Source: Haloglomus salinum
Lineage (GTDB): Archaea; Halobacteriota; Halobacteria; Halobacteriales; Haloarculaceae
Assembly: GCF_024298825.1 (NCBI RefSeq)
Contig: NZ_CP101153.1
Location: 3,162,001 to 3,226,000, forward strand
DNA length: 64,000 bases
Reading direction: 5' to 3'
Shown: piece by piece, positions 15,793 to 24,047 of the stretch
Layout: each line of letters begins with the position of its first letter
Numbering within the stretch: the stretch's first letter is position 1
Program-made: the position numbers and the translations under genes
The notes under the pieces: model-generated
The model's database searches: none
What the model saw: only the letters and a program-made list of their open reading frames with translations
Told to the model about the DNA's origin: nothing

Positions 15793-16494
15793 TCACGTCC
15801 CCTCGGCTTCCTCGACGACGTCGACCCGCTCGCGGAGCCACGCGGCCGCCTCCTGCACGACGCGTTCCTCGGGGCCCTGAAGCTTGACCCGGACGTGTTC
15901 GCCCGGGTAGGAGCCGACCTGGACGTCGAACTGCTCGCGGAGCTCGGCGAATCGGTCGATGAGTGCGCTCTCGGGCTCGTCGGCGGTGACGAACGCCGTG
16001 TATGTCTCGCTCCCGACGAACTGGCCGGCGATGGACTCGAACATCGACTCCATCTCCGCCGGGACGCCGGGGAGGACGTAGACGTTCTCGATGACACAGC
16101 CCGGCGCGACGCCCTCCTCGTTGTGGAGCGGCCGGGCTCCGGCAGGGATGTCCGCGGTCCCCGTCGCGAGGTCCTCGTGGGCGTAGCCGCTCTCGGATAG
16201 CCAGTCGAGCGCGACCTCGCTCTCCTCGACGGCCACGTCGAACGCCGCCGCGACGGCGTCCATCGTCAGGTCGTCGTGGGTCGGGCCGAGTCCACCCGTG
16301 ACGAGGACAGCGTCGTACCGGTCCCGGTACTCGGTGACCACGCCCGCGATGTCGGCCACCCGGTCGGGGACGGTCGTCGCCCGCTCGACATCGACGCCAC
16401 GCTCGGCCAGCTGCCGGCCCAGCCACGCCGCGTTCGTGTTCACCGTGTCGCCCACCAGCAGCTCGTCCCCGACGGTGACGATGGCCACGCGCAT
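15793..16494 (-). CDS. CinA/MoaB-like molybdopterin-binding-domain protein
   Basis: A 233-residue protein from the ATG at 16494 (MRVAIVTVGDELLVGDTVNT). The MoCF-biosynthesis fold is shown by GDELLVGDTVNTNAAWL, VLVTGGLGPTHDDLTMDAVA and the LPGVPAEMESM block. It is the N-terminal half of CinA only; no C-terminal nicotinamide-nucleotide amidohydrolase domain follows. Archaeal proteins of this type are annotated as competence/damage-inducible protein A, but their real reaction is unclear (CinA in bacteria is an ADP-ribose pyrophosphatase). It is last in a minus-strand run after TFE, DUF2110 and a lipoprotein, though separated by 68 bases. Confidence 0.85.
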   Translation of the reverse strand: MRVAIVTVGDELLVGDTVNTNAAWLGRQLAERGVDVERATTVPDRVADIAGVVTEYRDRYDAVLVTGGLGPTHDDLTMDAVAAAFDVAVEESEVALDWLSESGYAHEDLATGTADIPAGARPLHNEEGVAPGCVIENVYVLPGVPAEMESMFESIAGQFVGSETYTAFVTADEPESALIDRFAELREQFDVQVGSYPGEHVRVKLQGPEERVVQEAAAWLRERVDVVEEAEGT

Positions 16495-16562
16495 GGCTCG
16501 GCGTTGGTCCTCCCCGAGCAAAAGAGCCCCGCGATGGGACGACCGTCTCTCTCGCCGGGGCG

Positions 16563-17495
16563 CTACCCCATCCCCGGCGGCGGGTCGCGCCCGTCGTCGT
16601 CCTCGATGTCGATGTCGAGGCCGACCTCCTCGCGGCGTTTGACGGTCTCGCGGATCTGGAGGTAGTAGTAGAGCGCCCCGCCCGTGCCGAGCACCAGCAT
16701 CAGTGCGACCAGCCCGCCGAACAGGAAGAGGTCACGCTGGAGGTAGTAGCGGACCAGCACGGAACGGGCCCGCGTGACCGAGTCCCACCTGACGTGGACC
16801 TGACCGTCGACCCGCTCGGCGCTGGTCCGTGTGGGCTGGACCTGCGCCAGGACGGGCAGGCCGACGCGAGCACCTTCGGGCAGGACCATCTCGTATGAGC
16901 CCTCGACGAACGTCGGGGTGGCCACCTGCTTGCCGTTCTTCGGCGTGGTGAACGCCAGCTTCCCGGTCTCGTTGGTCGGGAGCCGGACCGTCGTCCGGCG
17001 GCGTGACTTCGAGACCGCGAGCTTCGAGTCCGGCACGTCGACCGTCTCGCCGTCCTTCAGCATGACGAGGTTCGCGTTCCCGTCGTCGGTCTCCTGGTAC
17101 CGGAGAACGGTGCCGTTCTCGTACCGGAACTGGAGCGAGATGGGGTCGACCGGCTGGTCGGTCCCGAGCGCGTCGCGGGTGTACAGCCCCATCGTGAAGT
17201 TCTCGCCCGCCTCCCGGCTCCCGGTCGTCCGGTTGCCGACGGCGTAGACGGAGGTGAAGTTGTTCTTGTTCACCTCGATGTAGCCGTCGGCGTCCGCCGT
17301 CCAGTCGTACTGGCCGCCCGGGTCCTCTGCGAGCGACCCGGACTGGACCGAGCCCGGGCCGAACACGGAGGTACAGCCACCGAGCGCGAGGAGTGCACCG
17401 AGGAGCACGACACCCGCCGCGAGACGGCGTCGACTGCCCGGTGACGGGCCTGCGCCTCCGTCGTTCGTCCCGTCGTCGGGTACGTCTCCGGTCAT
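16563..17495 (-). CDS. Haloarchaeal lipoprotein with C-terminal anchor (DUF5803-like)
   Basis: A 310-residue protein. After an acidic start and an Arg cluster, a hydrophobic signal ends in LLALGGC (Cys41), a clear lipobox. The extracytoplasmic part carries several N-glycosylation sequons (NFT, NRT, NGT, NET) and beta-rich sequence. A second hydrophobic helix at about 263-288 is followed by a cytoplasmic acidic tail (DIDIEDDDGRDPPPGMG). This matches what I remember of DUF5803, found next to TFE in many haloarchaea. Its start overlaps the stop of the DUF2110 gene (ATGA), so the two are co-translated. Confidence 0.7.
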   Translation of the reverse strand: MTGDVPDDGTNDGGAGPSPGSRRRLAAGVVLLGALLALGGCTSVFGPGSVQSGSLAEDPGGQYDWTADADGYIEVNKNNFTSVYAVGNRTTGSREAGENFTMGLYTRDALGTDQPVDPISLQFRYENGTVLRYQETDDGNANLVMLKDGETVDVPDSKLAVSKSRRRTTVRLPTNETGKLAFTTPKNGKQVATPTFVEGSYEMVLPEGARVGLPVLAQVQPTRTSAERVDGQVHVRWDSVTRARSVLVRYYLQRDLFLFGGLVALMLVLGTGGALYYYLQIRETVKRREEVGLDIDIEDDDGRDPPPGMG

Positions 17496-18181
17496 GGGAC
17501 GACGCACAGCAGCTCCGCGGGCAGGTACTCGCCGACGGCCGACAGCAGCCCCGGCGGGTCGGTCCCCTCCTTGCAGACGACCGACTGCTCCAGCAGACCC
17601 AGCCGCTCGACGGTCACGATGTCCTGTGCGTGGCCAGCGCGGTTGACGGTGGCGCGGACCTCCGCCCGCGTAGCACTGTTGACGTTGAGTCGGCCGGTAC
17701 CACGGGTCCACTCGTAGAGCCGGTCCTGCTCGCTTTCGGCGAGTGACGCCACCTCGTCGCCCTCCTCGTCTTCTGCGATGGTGTAGGTGAGCGGCAGGTG
17801 CTGGACGAGGCCGAAGCGCTGGCGGATCTGTGTGGCGTCGCCCGGCCCCAGTCCGAGGTTCTCGGCCGGGACGCGGACCGTCTCGCCGAAGCCGACGTCG
17901 AGTGTGAACCCGTCGTCGTCCCAGCGCGCGAGGGTGCCGACGTAGGTGCCGCCGGCCTCGCGGTGCGGGGTGAGTTCGCCCCACTCCTCGGCGAGCGCGT
18001 TGCGCGCGGCCGTCGCGTCCGGCCCGGAGATGGTGACGCTCGGGAAGTCGTCGTCACGGATGCCCAGCGAGGACTCGACGTCGAGTTCGCCGATGGTGTT
18101 GTCGACCTGCGAGCGTAGCGAGTCGAGCGCTCGCTCCCGGGCCTCGCCCTCCACGTAGAGCTTCGTCGCGAGAACGACCAT
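17492..18181 (-). CDS. DUF2110 family protein
   Basis: A 229-residue soluble protein (MVVLATKLYVEGEARERALD). The central segment, about 85-125 (GTYVGTLARWDDDGFTLDVG), resembles an OB-like beta barrel, followed by a helical part (SLAESEQDRLYEWTRGTG) and LNVNSATRAEVRATVNRAGH. DUF2110 is an archaeal family that almost always sits beside the transcription factor TFE, as here (zero gap to the TFE stop). That neighbourhood hints at a role in transcription or RNA metabolism, but no biochemistry is known to me. Confidence 0.8.
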   Translation of the reverse strand: MVVLATKLYVEGEARERALDSLRSQVDNTIGELDVESSLGIRDDDFPSVTISGPDATAARNALAEEWGELTPHREAGGTYVGTLARWDDDGFTLDVGFGETVRVPAENLGLGPGDATQIRQRFGLVQHLPLTYTIAEDEEGDEVASLAESEQDRLYEWTRGTGRLNVNSATRAEVRATVNRAGHAQDIVTVERLGLLEQSVVCKEGTDPPGLLSAVGEYLPAELLCVVP

Positions 18182-18718
18182 CTACGCCTCGGCCTCGTCG
18201 GGTGCGGGCAGGTGGAGTTCCTCGCGGAGCTCGGCGATACGCTGCTCCATCGCGTCGACGAGCCGCTCGTTGGACATCGAGGTGAGTTCGCCGCCGCAGT
18301 TGGGACACTGGAAGCCGAACTCCATCGCCTCGCCGAACTCGAACCGGATGGAGTCCTGCTCGCAGAGGTAGAACTCGTTGTCGCGCTCGTAGTCCTCGCG
18401 CTCCTCCAGCGCCTCGAGCAGCCGGTGCATTTCCTCTTCGAGCCGCTCGGGGATGTTCTCGTACTCGAACGTCCAGAGGTAGGTGAGCCACCCGGAGTCC
18501 TCGTCGCGGAGCCGTCGGTAGCTCGCGAGGTCGTTCTCGTAGAGGATGAACAGGGCCCGACGCACGTCGTTGAGCTCCATCCCCAGCTCCTCGGCCAGTT
18601 CCTCGTCCGTTACCTCCCCGTCCGGGGGGGCCGCCGCCACCGGCATGCCGGTCGGCCCCACCAGCTCGTGGAGGTACTTCTGTATCACGGGGTCCTCGAG
18701 TAGATCCTCGAACGCCAT
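18182..18718 (-). CDS. tfe: Transcription initiation factor TFE (TFIIE-alpha homologue)
   Basis: A 178-residue protein from the ATG at 18718 (MAFEDLLEDPVIQKYLHELV). TFE helps TBP/TFB and RNA polymerase open promoters. The N-terminal 95 residues are the extended winged helix (DEELAEELGMELNDVRRALF), followed by a coiled-coil linker (LEEEMHRLLEALEEREDYER) and a C-terminal zinc ribbon. The ribbon is unusual: the second knuckle is a normal CPNCGGEL, but the first reads CEQD instead of C-x2-C, so one expected cysteine is Asp. Heads the TFE-DUF2110-lipoprotein operon. Confidence 0.93.
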   Translation of the reverse strand: MAFEDLLEDPVIQKYLHELVGPTGMPVAAAPPDGEVTDEELAEELGMELNDVRRALFILYENDLASYRRLRDEDSGWLTYLWTFEYENIPERLEEEMHRLLEALEEREDYERDNEFYLCEQDSIRFEFGEAMEFGFQCPNCGGELTSMSNERLVDAMEQRIAELREELHLPAPDEAEA

Positions 18719-18841
18719 TACGGTGTAATCCGCCGGTCCGCCGGGTAAAACTTCCGCTCGGGCCGTCTGTCTCCGCTCGGCCGGCCGGCGGCGGCCTGCT
18801 GGATTCGCGGGACCGAAGTAGGTCGCTCCCTGACACCGGGT

Positions 18842-19345
18842 ATGGACGATGCGTCCGCGGGCGGTCCCGCCCCACTGACTCCCGACCGGGGGGAGCCGCA
18901 CGGTTCCCCCGGGCGCCGACTGGCCGCCATCGCGGCGCTCGCCGTCGTCCCGTGGACGGTCATCCTCATCTATGGGGAGGTGACGCTCGTGTTCCCGTTC
19001 GGCTTCGTCAACACGAACCCGCCGGAACTCATCGACACGTACACCCTCCTCGTGGTCGCGAAGGGCGGCCTGCCGCGGAATCCGGAACTGCTCCCGCTCT
19101 CCATCCTGTTCTACCTCGTCGCGCTCGCCAGCGCGGCGGCCGGACTGGTCGGCCGCGAGGACGCACGCTTCACCGCCGGAATCCTCGTTCTCGCGGGCCT
19201 CTCTCACCTCGGCGTCGCGTACGCGTTCAGCCACCGACTCGCGTACACCCCGGTCCCGTTCGGCGCGGTACTGATGTTCGGTGTCGCCTGGTGGTACTAC
19301 TGGCCCAGCCTCCGGGCGCTGATGCTGGCGCCGGTGGACGGGTAA
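18842..19345 (+). CDS. Haloarchaeal four-helix membrane protein (TIGR04206-like)
   Basis: A 167-residue protein. A polar N-terminus (1-25) is followed by helices at about 28-46, 82-100, 108-126 and 135-155. The segment VPWTVILIYGEVTLVFPFGF with VNTNPPELIDTYTL is the family hallmark as I remember it for TIGR04206. No active-site motif is visible. It is divergent from tfe, with 123 bases between the start codons. Confidence 0.65.
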   Translation: MDDASAGGPAPLTPDRGEPHGSPGRRLAAIAALAVVPWTVILIYGEVTLVFPFGFVNTNPPELIDTYTLLVVAKGGLPRNPELLPLSILFYLVALASAAAGLVGREDARFTAGILVLAGLSHLGVAYAFSHRLAYTPVPFGAVLMFGVAWWYYWPSLRALMLAPVDG

Positions 19346-19393
19346 TCGAGGGAAACGGAATACTTCGGAGTATCTGTTATCGTAGCCGAGGGG

Positions 19394-19681
19394 CTACTCC
19401 CACGTCTCGATGCGGCCTTCCCGGATATCTTCGACGCAGCCCTGGCAGTCCGTGCTGTCTGGGTCGTAGCAGACCGGCCGGGCGGCCTCGTCGAGGTCGA
19501 CAGCCCGGCGCTCGGCGTGGCGGCGGCAGACGAGCTTGGCGCGGCCCTCCTCGTCGGTCGGGAGGCCCGCGAGCGCCTGGTTGCGTCCGCTCTCGTACGA
19601 CCGCCGGGCCTCCTCGACCTGTCGGCCCGCCGAGCGGAGCTTCGACCGGAGGAACCGCTTCAGTCGCCGTCGGTCGCCCAT
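19394..19681 (-). CDS. Small Cys-containing haloarchaeal protein (DUF7091-like)
   Basis: A 95-residue protein with a basic helical N-terminus (MGDRRRLKRFLRSKLRSAGR) and a C-terminal half with four cysteines (VCRRHAERR..., VCYDPDSTDCQGCVEDIREG). Cys and His spacing suggests a metal site. I recall related sequences labelled DUF7091. It is divergent from the GNAT gene. No function is known; the basic N-terminus could bind nucleic acid. Confidence 0.65.
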   Translation of the reverse strand: MGDRRRLKRFLRSKLRSAGRQVEEARRSYESGRNQALAGLPTDEEGRAKLVCRRHAERRAVDLDEAARPVCYDPDSTDCQGCVEDIREGRIETWE

Positions 19682-19809
19682 ACCGACTCACGGGTGCCCG
19701 GCCACAAAGACGCGTCGGCGCGCTCCCGGCCGCGCTCCAGTACGCGTCGGTGCGTCCACGCCCACGCTCCGGCGAAAGCGATAGGTGGGTTCCGTGGGCA
19801 AGAGCCGGT

Positions 19810-20367
19810 ATGCCGGGGCCCGTGTTCATCGAGACGGAACGGCTCGAACTCCGGACGGTCGAGGAAGGGGACGCGGATGTGGTACAGCGCGCCCGGATGC
19901 ATCCCGATATCAGGCGGTACATCGCCGGATTCCGGGCGCCCCGGAGCGAGTCGGCCGTCGCCGAGGACGTTCCGAGCGACGACGGCGTCTCGCTGTTCGT
20001 CGTTCCGAAGGCGGGTGAACACGGGGGGCAGCCGGTCGGACAGGTCGAACTCGACTACGTGAACGAGGCCGACGGCTGGGCGAACCTCAGCTTCTGGTTG
20101 TTCCCCGAGGGGTGGGGACACGGCTACGCGACGGAGGCCGCGGCGAATCTGGTCGCGTTCGCCTTCCGGGAACGGGGACTCCGCCGCATCACGGCGAACG
20201 CGCTCGCGCCGAACGACGGTTCCATCGCCGTACTGGAGCGACTGGGATTCACGCACGAGGGGACACAGCGTGAGAAGACGATGGCAGACGGCGAGTACGC
20301 CGATGTCGAGTTCTACGGGCTCCTCCAGCGCGAGTGGCCGGGAGCCGATACCGTCCGGTCGGACTGA
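19810..20367 (+). CDS. GNAT N-acetyltransferase, RimJ/RimL type
   Basis: A 185-residue protein from the ATG at 19810. ETERLELRTVEEGDADVVQR is the standard N-terminal strand-helix of the RimJ/RimL branch. The acetyl-CoA loop is WLFPEGWGHGYATEAAANLV (the Q/R-x-x-G-x-G/A motif appears as EGWGHGYA), and the C-terminal NDGSIAVLERLGFTHEGTQR is the conserved motif B. The likely substrate is a protein N-terminus or a small amine. It is a single gene with a 128-base divergent promoter region. Confidence 0.85.
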   Translation: MPGPVFIETERLELRTVEEGDADVVQRARMHPDIRRYIAGFRAPRSESAVAEDVPSDDGVSLFVVPKAGEHGGQPVGQVELDYVNEADGWANLSFWLFPEGWGHGYATEAAANLVAFAFRERGLRRITANALAPNDGSIAVLERLGFTHEGTQREKTMADGEYADVEFYGLLQREWPGADTVRSD

Positions 20368-20490
20368 CCGTCGACGGGCCGGCGGCGGTCCGGCGGGAGG
20401 CGGTCCGGCGGGAGGACCTGACCCGAGCCGAGGAACCCGGCGATAGATGCATCGAAGGCCACGATTACACTTCCACCCCGGTCGCGAAAC

Positions 20491-20548
20491 TTCTTATACC
20501 ATCCGGCGCCAAGCGGCGTACGCCTCCCATTGAAAACACGCGGAGGCG
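20491..20548 (+). promoter_or_regulatory. rpa promoter with 5'-leader hairpin covering a Shine-Dalgarno-like GGAGG
   Basis: A TATA-like run, TTCTTATACC (20491-20500), predicts transcription start near 20521-20525. At that point a 7-bp hairpin begins: 20521-20527 pairs with 20542-20548, with a 14-base A-rich loop. The 3' arm contains GGAGG (20542-20546), about 12 bases before the rpa ATG at 20559. Most genes nearby look leaderless, so a structured leader that can hide a ribosome-binding site stands out. This could allow feedback by the single-strand-binding product. Inference from sequence only. Confidence 0.45.
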
Positions 20549-20558
20549 GAACGAACCC

Positions 20559-21497
20559 ATGGCAGACCTACAGCGACACGCCGAAGAGGTACACGACCAG
20601 TTCTCCGACCAGCTCGATATCACCGTCGAGGACGTCCAGGAGCGCCTCGAGACGCTCGTGAACGAGTACAAGGTGCCGGCTGACGAGGCCCGGCGCAGCG
20701 TCGTCTCGACGTATCTGGACGAGGCGGGCATGGAGCGCGATGAGATCGGCGGTGGCGGCGGTGGCGGCAACGCCTCGGTCAAGGCGGCCGAGATCGACCA
20801 GGACGAGCAGTGGGTCGACCTGCGCGTGACGGTGGCGGACCTCTGGGAGCCCCGGAGCGACGCCGTCGCGCAGGTCGGGCTGCTCGGTGACGAGTCAGGC
20901 ACGGTCAAGTTCGTCGCCTTCGAGACCAGCGACCTCCCGCTGCTCGAGGAGGGCCAGTCCTACGCGCTCGGGAACGTCGTCACCGACGAGTACGAAGGCA
21001 ACTACTCCGTGAAGCTCAACCGGACGACCAGCATCACCGAACTCGACGAGACCATCGAGGTCGGCGACGACGCCACCGAGGTCGAGGGCGCGCTGGTCGA
21101 CATCCAGGACGGGAGCGGGCTCGTCAAGCGCTGCCCGGAGGAGGACTGCACGCGCGTCCTCCAGAACGGCCGCTGCAACGAGCACGGCGAGGTCGACGGC
21201 GAGTACGACCTCCGTATCAAGGGCGTGCTGGACGACGGTGACGAGGTGACGGAGGTCATCTTCGACGAGGAGGCCACCACCGATCTCACCGGCATCGGGC
21301 TGGAGGAGGCCATCGGCATGGCCAAGGACGCGCTCGACACGGAGGTCGTGGTCGAGGAGATGCGCGAGGACGTGCTGGGGCGCTACTACCGCGTCCGCGG
21401 CCCGACGTTCGGCCGGTACGTCCTGGCGAACGAGACAGAGCGGCTCGACGGGCCCGTCGATGCCGAAGCGACGCTGATCAAGGCGAGGTCGATCTGA
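20559..21497 (+). CDS. rpa3: Replication protein A, RPA3-type single-strand-binding protein
   Basis: A 312-residue protein from the ATG at 20559 (MADLQRHAEEVHDQFSDQLD). An N-terminal helical domain (1-65) and a Gly linker precede an OB fold at about 80-170 (VTVADLWEP...GTVKFVAFETSDLPLLEEGQ) and a zinc-finger-split OB fold with CPEEDC, then C and H in GRCNEHGEVDG. The size and zinc finger match haloarchaeal RPA3 rather than the longer RPA1. It coats single-stranded DNA in replication and repair. The next gene encodes its partner, 1 base away (TGA then ATG), as in the known rpa3-rpap3 operon of Haloferax. Confidence 0.88.
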   Translation: MADLQRHAEEVHDQFSDQLDITVEDVQERLETLVNEYKVPADEARRSVVSTYLDEAGMERDEIGGGGGGGNASVKAAEIDQDEQWVDLRVTVADLWEPRSDAVAQVGLLGDESGTVKFVAFETSDLPLLEEGQSYALGNVVTDEYEGNYSVKLNRTTSITELDETIEVGDDATEVEGALVDIQDGSGLVKRCPEEDCTRVLQNGRCNEHGEVDGEYDLRIKGVLDDGDEVTEVIFDEEATTDLTGIGLEEAIGMAKDALDTEVVVEEMREDVLGRYYRVRGPTFGRYVLANETERLDGPVDAEATLIKARSI

Positions 21498-21498
21498 C

Positions 21499-22104
21499 AT
21501 GAGTTCCATCCCCACCCGCGAGGTCGCGCGGCGCGCGTTCGCCCGCGAGTTCAACGACGCCGGCTACACGTTCAAGGAGTCCGACGACGACCGCGCGCCC
21601 CTGTACGCGCTCCTGCCCACGGGCGAGCGCGCCAACCGCGTGTTCGTCGTCGGCACCCTGATGGAGACCGAGGACGTCGGCGACGAGTCGGAGTACTGGC
21701 GCGGCCGCATCGTCGACCCGACGGGCACGTTCTTCACGTACGCCGGGCAGTACCAGCCCGAGGCCGCCGCCGCGCTCCGCGAACTGGAGACGCCCACGTT
21801 CGTCGCTATCGTCGGCAAGCCCCGCACCTACGAGACCGACGAGGGCGACGTCCGTGTCTCGCTGCGCCCCGAGTCCATCACCGTCGTCGACCAGGCGACC
21901 CGTGACCGCTGGGTCGTCGAGACGGCCGAGCGGACCATCGAGCGCATCGAGGCGTTCGACCCGGAGACCAGCGAGTACGCGGCCATGGCCGACGAGCAGT
22001 ACGACCTGCCCGTCGACACCTACCGCGACCAGGCCATCGCGGCGCTGGAGTCGCTGGACGACGGTGAGACGGCCGAGGCGCCGGCGCCCGACGCGGCCGA
22101 CTGA
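21499..22104 (+). CDS. rpap3: RPA-associated protein (COG3390)
   Basis: A 201-residue protein (MSSIPTREVARRAFAREFND). The central beta-rich part (RVFVVGTLMETEDVGDESEY, GRIVDPTGTFFTYAGQYQPE, PTFVAIVGKPRTYETDEG) is an OB fold. The C-terminus is helical and acidic. Proteins of this family bind only the RPA encoded next to them and aid DNA repair in Haloferax. Translation is coupled to rpa by the one-base gap. Confidence 0.88.
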   Translation: MSSIPTREVARRAFAREFNDAGYTFKESDDDRAPLYALLPTGERANRVFVVGTLMETEDVGDESEYWRGRIVDPTGTFFTYAGQYQPEAAAALRELETPTFVAIVGKPRTYETDEGDVRVSLRPESITVVDQATRDRWVVETAERTIERIEAFDPETSEYAAMADEQYDLPVDTYRDQAIAALESLDDGETAEAPAPDAAD

Positions 22105-22218
22105 CCGCCTCCGCGGTTCGTAGCGTTCGTCAATCGTTCTGCGATTTCTTCGCGTCTGATAGCGATGCGCTCGCTGTAAGGCCGAACTCCTAATACCTGT
22201 CAGTTTCAGCGTGAAATC

Positions 22219-23052
22219 ATGGGTGGGCTGAAGAGGGGATACAGGGCATCCGTCTTCGGCCTGGGACTTCTGCTGTCGGTTCCGCTGCTCCTCGTTGCTA
22301 TCCACGTCGCCGTCCCTGGGGCGGTCCGGAGTCAGCTCGCCTTCTCTCACGACCAGTTCCGTGGATATACGCTGCTGACGTGGGTCTCCGTCCACCCTTC
22401 GAACATCCATCTCGGTGGCTCGCTCGTCGCGTATCTCCTCGCCGGTGGTCTCACGTACCACCTTGCCGTTCACGCCAGGGCACAGCGGTGGTTCCGCTAC
22501 ACGTTCGTGGTTATCCTGTTGCTCGTCCCCGTCCTGACGGCACTGACACGTTTCGGCCTCGTCTCGATGCTGGCACCTGCGGCCAGTCCGACCGAACAGG
22601 GGTTCGTAGACGTGGCTGCCGGGTACGGTGGCACGCTGCTGGTTGCGCTGTGGGCGTACGTCGGCGAGCGGTTCAATCGGAGTATCAGGTGGGACGTACT
22701 GATCAGCTTCCTACTGTTCGTCGTCCTCGGAGTTGACACGCTGTACCGACGCCGTTTCCACCCGCTGCTTCTCGGGAGCTTCCTCGCTCTGGGTATCGTT
22801 CAAACGGCGATGTACGCTCGAGGAACCGACAAGTGGTGGATTATGCCTTCCTATCGACGCTCCTTCGGCTTCCATATGCTCAGCATGGGGGTATTCTTCA
22901 CGCTTTTCGTGATTGTCGTGATTTTGCACCCTGCCGATGTCCAGCTGGGACAGCAGTTTCTGACGACGTTCGCCGACACCGCTGGAATCTGGTTCGGGTT
23001 CGTCCTCGGGTCCGCTACATGGGTGGCGGCATCAAGCACAGCCGAGCGGTGA
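22219..23052 (+). CDS. Rhomboid-like membrane protein lacking the catalytic serine
   Basis: A 277-residue protein with about seven hydrophobic helices. The arrangement resembles haloarchaeal rhomboid-family proteins: a second-helix motif VSVHPSNIHLGGSLVAYLLA in the place of the rhomboid H-x-x-x-H/N region, and a later helix start VAAGYGGTLLVALWAYVGER where active rhomboids have G-x-S-G followed by a small-residue helix. Here the position of the serine is Gly (AAGYGGTL). If the homology holds, this is a pseudoprotease of the iRhom/derlin kind. The rhomboid link is from pattern only and needs a profile search. TAATACC at 22191 may be its TATA box. Confidence 0.5.
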   Translation: MGGLKRGYRASVFGLGLLLSVPLLLVAIHVAVPGAVRSQLAFSHDQFRGYTLLTWVSVHPSNIHLGGSLVAYLLAGGLTYHLAVHARAQRWFRYTFVVILLLVPVLTALTRFGLVSMLAPAASPTEQGFVDVAAGYGGTLLVALWAYVGERFNRSIRWDVLISFLLFVVLGVDTLYRRRFHPLLLGSFLALGIVQTAMYARGTDKWWIMPSYRRSFGFHMLSMGVFFTLFVIVVILHPADVQLGQQFLTTFADTAGIWFGFVLGSATWVAASSTAER

Positions 23053-23427
23053 GTACCGATTCCCTGCTGTGGGACTACCGGGCCGCCGACGCACGACGCA
23101 CTCGCTGGGTAATCCACGGGCCGGGAGCGCGTGGTGAGGCCCGGAGCGGCCGAACCCGCGCGACCTGGGGAAGGGCAGGGCCACCGCGCCCGTGACACCT
23201 CCAGTCTCCTGGTGGACTCGAAGGGCGAGGCCGCTCGTCGCCGCCCGGACGACGTAAGCACCGCAGACCGAACGTAGTGAGGTCGAGGAGCGCAGCGAGG
23301 CCCGGCGGCACGAGCGGCCGAGGGCTTCGTAGCAGTCTCTCTTGTCGCTGGGGACCGAATCGTAATAGACCAGGGCCACCCCTAGCACCCGAACGCTTTA
23401 GTGATAACCCACAGTAATCGGCCGAAC
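23053..23427. other. 375-base gene-free region with a strongly folded element at 23219-23329
   Basis: No convincing gene. The core folds as an 18-bp stem: 23229-23238 with 23310-23319, then 23240-23245 with 23304-23309, and 23247-23248 with 23301-23302. It is extended outward by 23219-23223/23325-23329. Inside sits a hairpin with GACC (23266-23269) and GGTC (23281-23284), facing GA pairs, an AC/GT step and a GTA loop, and next to it a GC/GC mini-hairpin with a GCA loop (23290-23296). The stem arms are perfectly complementary although far apart, which suggests a structured RNA or a palindromic mobile repeat. GCTTTAG at 23394-23400 is a plausible TATA box for the next gene. Confidence 0.6.
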
Positions 23428-23976
23428 ATGGAACTGCCCACGGCCGCCGAACTCCGGGAACGGCGGAAGACGGACCTCGACATGACCCAGAGCGAGCTGG
23501 CGGAGATGGCCGGCGTCTCCCAGCCGCTCATCGCGCGCATCGAGGGCGGCGACGTGGACCCGCGGCTCTCGACCCTCCGGCGCATCGTCAACGCGATGAA
23601 CGAGGCCGAGGGCGCCATCAAGCGCGCCGAGGACATCATGAACGAGGACCTGACCTTCGTCTCGCGCGACGACAGCGTCGCGGCAGCCATCGACCTGATG
23701 GGGGAGGCCGGGTTCTCGCAGTTACCCGTCGTCGACGAGGGTGGGACACCCGTCGGGCTCATCTCGAACTCCGATGTGCGCCACTACAGTGCCGACGAGG
23801 TCGACGAGATTCCGGTGGCGGAGTCGATGAGCGAGTCCATCGTCACGGTGGGACGGGACGCCACGCTCGACGAGATCAACGACTATCTCGACCACAACCC
23901 CGCCATCATCGTGATGGAGAGTGGCGAGATGGTGGGCATCATCACCGAGGCCGACGTGGCGACGCATCTCCGGTGA
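23428..23976 (+). CDS. HTH (XRE) regulator with paired CBS domains
   Basis: A 182-residue protein from the ATG at 23428; the upstream GTG at 23401 lies too close to the TATA-like box. Residues 10-60 form a Cro/C1-type helix-turn-helix (MTQSELAEMAGVSQPLIARI), followed by a linker helix and two CBS domains (about 70-125 and 130-180: SVAAAIDLMGEAGFSQLPVV, ATLDEINDYLDHNPAIIVME). CBS pairs sense adenosine nucleotides. This domain order defines the archaeal COG3620 family. Likely a regulator whose DNA binding depends on energy status; targets unknown. Confidence 0.88.
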   Translation: MELPTAAELRERRKTDLDMTQSELAEMAGVSQPLIARIEGGDVDPRLSTLRRIVNAMNEAEGAIKRAEDIMNEDLTFVSRDDSVAAAIDLMGEAGFSQLPVVDEGGTPVGLISNSDVRHYSADEVDEIPVAESMSESIVTVGRDATLDEINDYLDHNPAIIVMESGEMVGIITEADVATHLR

Positions 23977-24047
23977 GTCGCGCGGTCGCGGAAGTCGGGC
24001 AGCAGGGGCGGCGGCACGCTTTTGCGGTTGCACCGACGAATACGAGT

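Noticed and set aside
23053..23427. RNase P RNA or SRP RNA in the structured gap
   Set aside because: I could not find the conserved core sequences of either RNA, and the foldable region is too short.
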